Of a stretch of DNA of 35,382 nt, positions 33,753-35,382 are shown piece after piece. A model generated the notes under the pieces. That model was not told the origin of the DNA. It did not search any database and saw only the letters and a list, made by a program, of their open reading frames with translations. Source of the DNA: Clostridia bacterium (GTDB lineage: Bacteria > Bacillota > Clostridia > TANB77 > CAG-508); the NCBI GenBank assembly GCA_017530505.1, contig JAFXMI010000035.1, forward strand, positions 1-35,382. Direction: 5' to 3'. The first letter of the stretch is position 1. Every line of letters starts with the position of its first letter. The position numbers and the translations under genes are program-made.

Positions 33753-35144
33753 CTAAAATTCACAATTTTTTGGGGTTCTAGGGAATGGAATTACATCACG
33801 AATATTTTGCATACCTGTAATGTACATCATTGCTCTTTCAAAACCCAAACCAAATCCAGAGTGTGGAACACTACCATATTTTCTTAAATCTAAGTACCAC
33901 CAATAATCTTCTTCTTTTAGACCTAAAATCTTCATTTTATCTTGTAAAACATTTAAATTATCTTCTCTTTGACTACCACCAATGATTTCTCCAATTCCAG
34001 GAGCTAAAAGGTCAGCGGCTGCAACTGTTTTTCCATCAGCATTTTGCTTCATATAAAAAGCTTTAATCTCAGATGGATAATCAGTAACAAATACTGGTTT
34101 TTGAAATATTTTTTCACTTAAATATCTTTCATGTTCTGTTTGTAAATCAACACCCCATGAAACTTTGTATTCAAACTCATCATTGTGTTTTTCAAGTTCC
34201 TTTATTGCTTCTGTATAAGTAATTCTACCAAATTCAGAATTTAAAACATTTTCTAATCTATTTAATAAAGTATTGTCAATAAATTGATTAAAGAAATCCA
34301 TTTCTTCTGGACAATTATCCAAAACATATTTAATAACAAATTTTAACATTTCTTCTGCTAAATCCATATCATCTTTTAAATCTGCAAAACATATTTCAGG
34401 TTCAATCATCCAAAATTCAGCAGCATGTTTTACAGTATTTGAATTTTCTGCTCTAAATGTAGGTCCAAAAGTATAAACATTTCTAAACGCAAAAGAAAAG
34501 GTTTCAACATTTAATTGCCCACTAACAGTAAGATGTGCTGGTTTTCCAAAAAAATCTTTGGAGTAATCAACTTCTCCATTTTCATTTAAAGGAACAGTTT
34601 TTAAGTCAAATGAATTTACATTAAACATTTCTCCGGCACCTTCACAGTCACTTCCAGTAATAAGAGGTGTATGAACATATACAAATCCTTTTTCTTGAAA
34701 GAATTTGTGTATTGCATAAGATAAAACTGAGCGAACTCTAAATACAGCATTAAATGTATTGGTTCTAGGACGTAAATGTGATATTGTTCTTAAATACTCA
34801 AAAGTATGTTTCTTTTTTTGAAGTGGATATTCAGGAACAGATGTTGTTACGATACAAACTTCAGTAGCTCTTAATTCAAATGGTTGTTTTGCATTTTCAG
34901 TTTTTATAAATATACCTTTAACTTCAATAGAAGAGCTAATTGTTAATTTACAAACTTCCTCAAAATTAGATAAATTATTATCAAATACAATTTGAAGATT
35001 TTTGAAAAAACTTCCATCATTAATTTCAATAAATCCAAATGTTTTAGAATCTCTAACTGTTTTTACCCAACCACTAATTTGAATTTCTTTTGTAAAATAG
35101 TTTTTAGAATTTCTATAAAGTTCTTTTATCAAAATATTTTCCAT
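33753..35144 (-). CDS. asnS: Asparaginyl-tRNA synthetase
   Basis: A 463-aa class II synthetase charging tRNA-Asn. It has an N-terminal OB anticodon-binding domain ([20 protein letters not shown]), motif 1 region [24 protein letters not shown], motif 2 [21 protein letters not shown], and motif 3 [15 protein letters not shown] near the C-terminus ([11 protein letters not shown]). The AsnRS rather than AspRS call follows the NCEF end and the GSDCEGAG signature. ATG 35144 has AAAGAGGAT upstream. No T-box leader is seen; a plain promoter lies 35 bp away. Confidence 0.95.
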   Translation of the reverse strand: MENILIKELYRNSKNYFTKEIQISGWVKTVRDSKTFGFIEINDGSFFKNLQIVFDNNLSNFEEVCKLTISSSIEVKGIFIKTENAKQPFELRATEVCIVTTSVPEYPLQKKKHTFEYLRTISHLRPRTNTFNAVFRVRSVLSYAIHKFFQEKGFVYVHTPLITGSDCEGAGEMFNVNSFDLKTVPLNENGEVDYSKDFFGKPAHLTVSGQLNVETFSFAFRNVYTFGPTFRAENSNTVKHAAEFWMIEPEICFADLKDDMDLAEEMLKFVIKYVLDNCPEEMDFFNQFIDNTLLNRLENVLNSEFGRITYTEAIKELEKHNDEFEYKVSWGVDLQTEHERYLSEKIFQKPVFVTDYPSEIKAFYMKQNADGKTVAAADLLAPGIGEIIGGSQREDNLNVLQDKMKILGLKEEDYWWYLDLRKYGSVPHSGFGLGFERAMMYITGMQNIRDVIPFPRTPKNCEF

Positions 35145-35178
35145 AAGATATATCCTCTTTCTTTTTTAATTAAACCAT

Positions 35179-35207
35179 ATTATATAAGATTTAATATTAA
35201 AATTCAA
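35179..35207 (-). promoter_or_regulatory. Promoter of asnS
   Basis: On the minus strand TTGAAT (35207-35202), a 17-bp spacer and TATAAT (35184-35179). Confidence 0.7.
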
Positions 35208-35275
35208 GTAATATGATGAAATATTACATTATCATATTTTTTTGTTACCCTTTAGATTCATATACTTGTTTTTTT

Positions 35276-35375
35276 AGGTTATCATATAATAATTTTTCAA
35301 AAATGTTTGTTCAAGCTAAATTTCTAACTTGCTTACTTTCAATGCGCTTTTTTCAAAAATTATTATATGGAACCT
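35276..35375. repeat. ~100-bp element with long terminal inverted repeats (MITE-like or large hairpin)
   Basis: AGGTTATCATATAATAATTT near 35276 and its near-complement ending at 35375 (AAATTATTATATGGAACCT) form inverted arms of about 21 bp with one indel and one mismatch. About 58 bp lie between, with no ORF. The size and terminal symmetry resemble a miniature inverted-repeat element; a structured RNA or attachment site is an alternative. It reaches almost to the contig end. Confidence 0.55.
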
Positions 35376-35382
35376 AATTTAT

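Noticed and set aside
1883..34640. CGG triplets inside intact genes such as carB, rodA, porA and the PBP gene
   Set aside because: Each was checked for phase. All lie out of frame (for example AAC-GGA, TCG-GAT, ACC-GGT), so they are not CGG codons.
35145..35382. T-box leader for asnS
   Set aside because: No specifier-stem or T-box core (GGUGGNACCGCG-type) sequence is present; a simple promoter lies close to the gene.

Overview
The window is low-GC DNA with AGGAGG-type ribosome binding sites, TTGACA/TATAAT promoters, four-subunit pyruvate:ferredoxin oxidoreductase, ferredoxin, MinD/MinE, RicT and large serine recombinases of transposon type. This points to an anaerobic Firmicute of class Clostridia, probably an uncultured gut lineage. 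No rRNA, tRNA or CRISPR array was seen. The first ~137 bases are much richer in GC, encode a piece of an unrelated nucleoside kinase on the minus strand, and look like a chimeric contig end.

Layout. 1-3640 is a mobile-element end: an unknown partial gene, a DUF6809-like gene, five degenerate ~61-bp tandem repeats, a 48-aa ORF and a serine recombinase, abutting a truncated M14 peptidase gene. 4251-9061 is chromosomal: a small unknown gene, a dGTPase-like HD hydrolase, rsmA/ksgA and a PASTA-domain transpeptidase. 9231-13808 is carAB behind a strong promoter, a 34-codon leader ORF and an overlapping terminator. 14001-16216 is a second recombinase element, abutting the 3' remnant of a GH94 glycoside phosphorylase. 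16813-19494 is an OmpR-type response regulator and a WalK-like kinase separated by a long structured RNA candidate. 19527-24353 holds an acidic membrane protein, lepB, holB, ricT and an SAH/MTA deaminase. 24479-27926 (minus) is porC-porD-porA-porB plus a small ferredoxin. 28089-32912 is a probable operon minD-minE-rodA-dus-gerS-like-mazF. 33046-35382 holds a HAD 5'-nucleotidase, convergent asnS, and a MITE-like inverted repeat at the contig edge.

The main discovery concerns decoding. Five genes (two recombinases, holB, minE, mazF) are each broken by exactly one extra base. In all five the base is a C placed at a codon boundary directly before a glycine codon GGA or GGG, so the zero frame meets an in-frame CGG codon and soon a stop. 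Skipping the C restores textbook protein sequence each time. A hand check of all genes (about 9,500 codons) found no in-frame CGG used as an ordinary arginine codon, although about 40 CGG triplets occur in the other two phases. The simplest biological reading is that CGG is a vacant codon in this lineage and that ribosomes resolve it by a +1 shift, or that CGGN is read as a four-base glycine codon. The P-site codons differ at every site and cannot re-pair in the +1 frame, so the signal appears to be the A-site CGG itself. A systematic sequencing artefact is the alternative to exclude.

Other points of interest are a MinE with a ~150-residue acidic tail, a pyrBI-like attenuator arrangement before carAB, the RNA between the two-component genes, and the two insertion scars.
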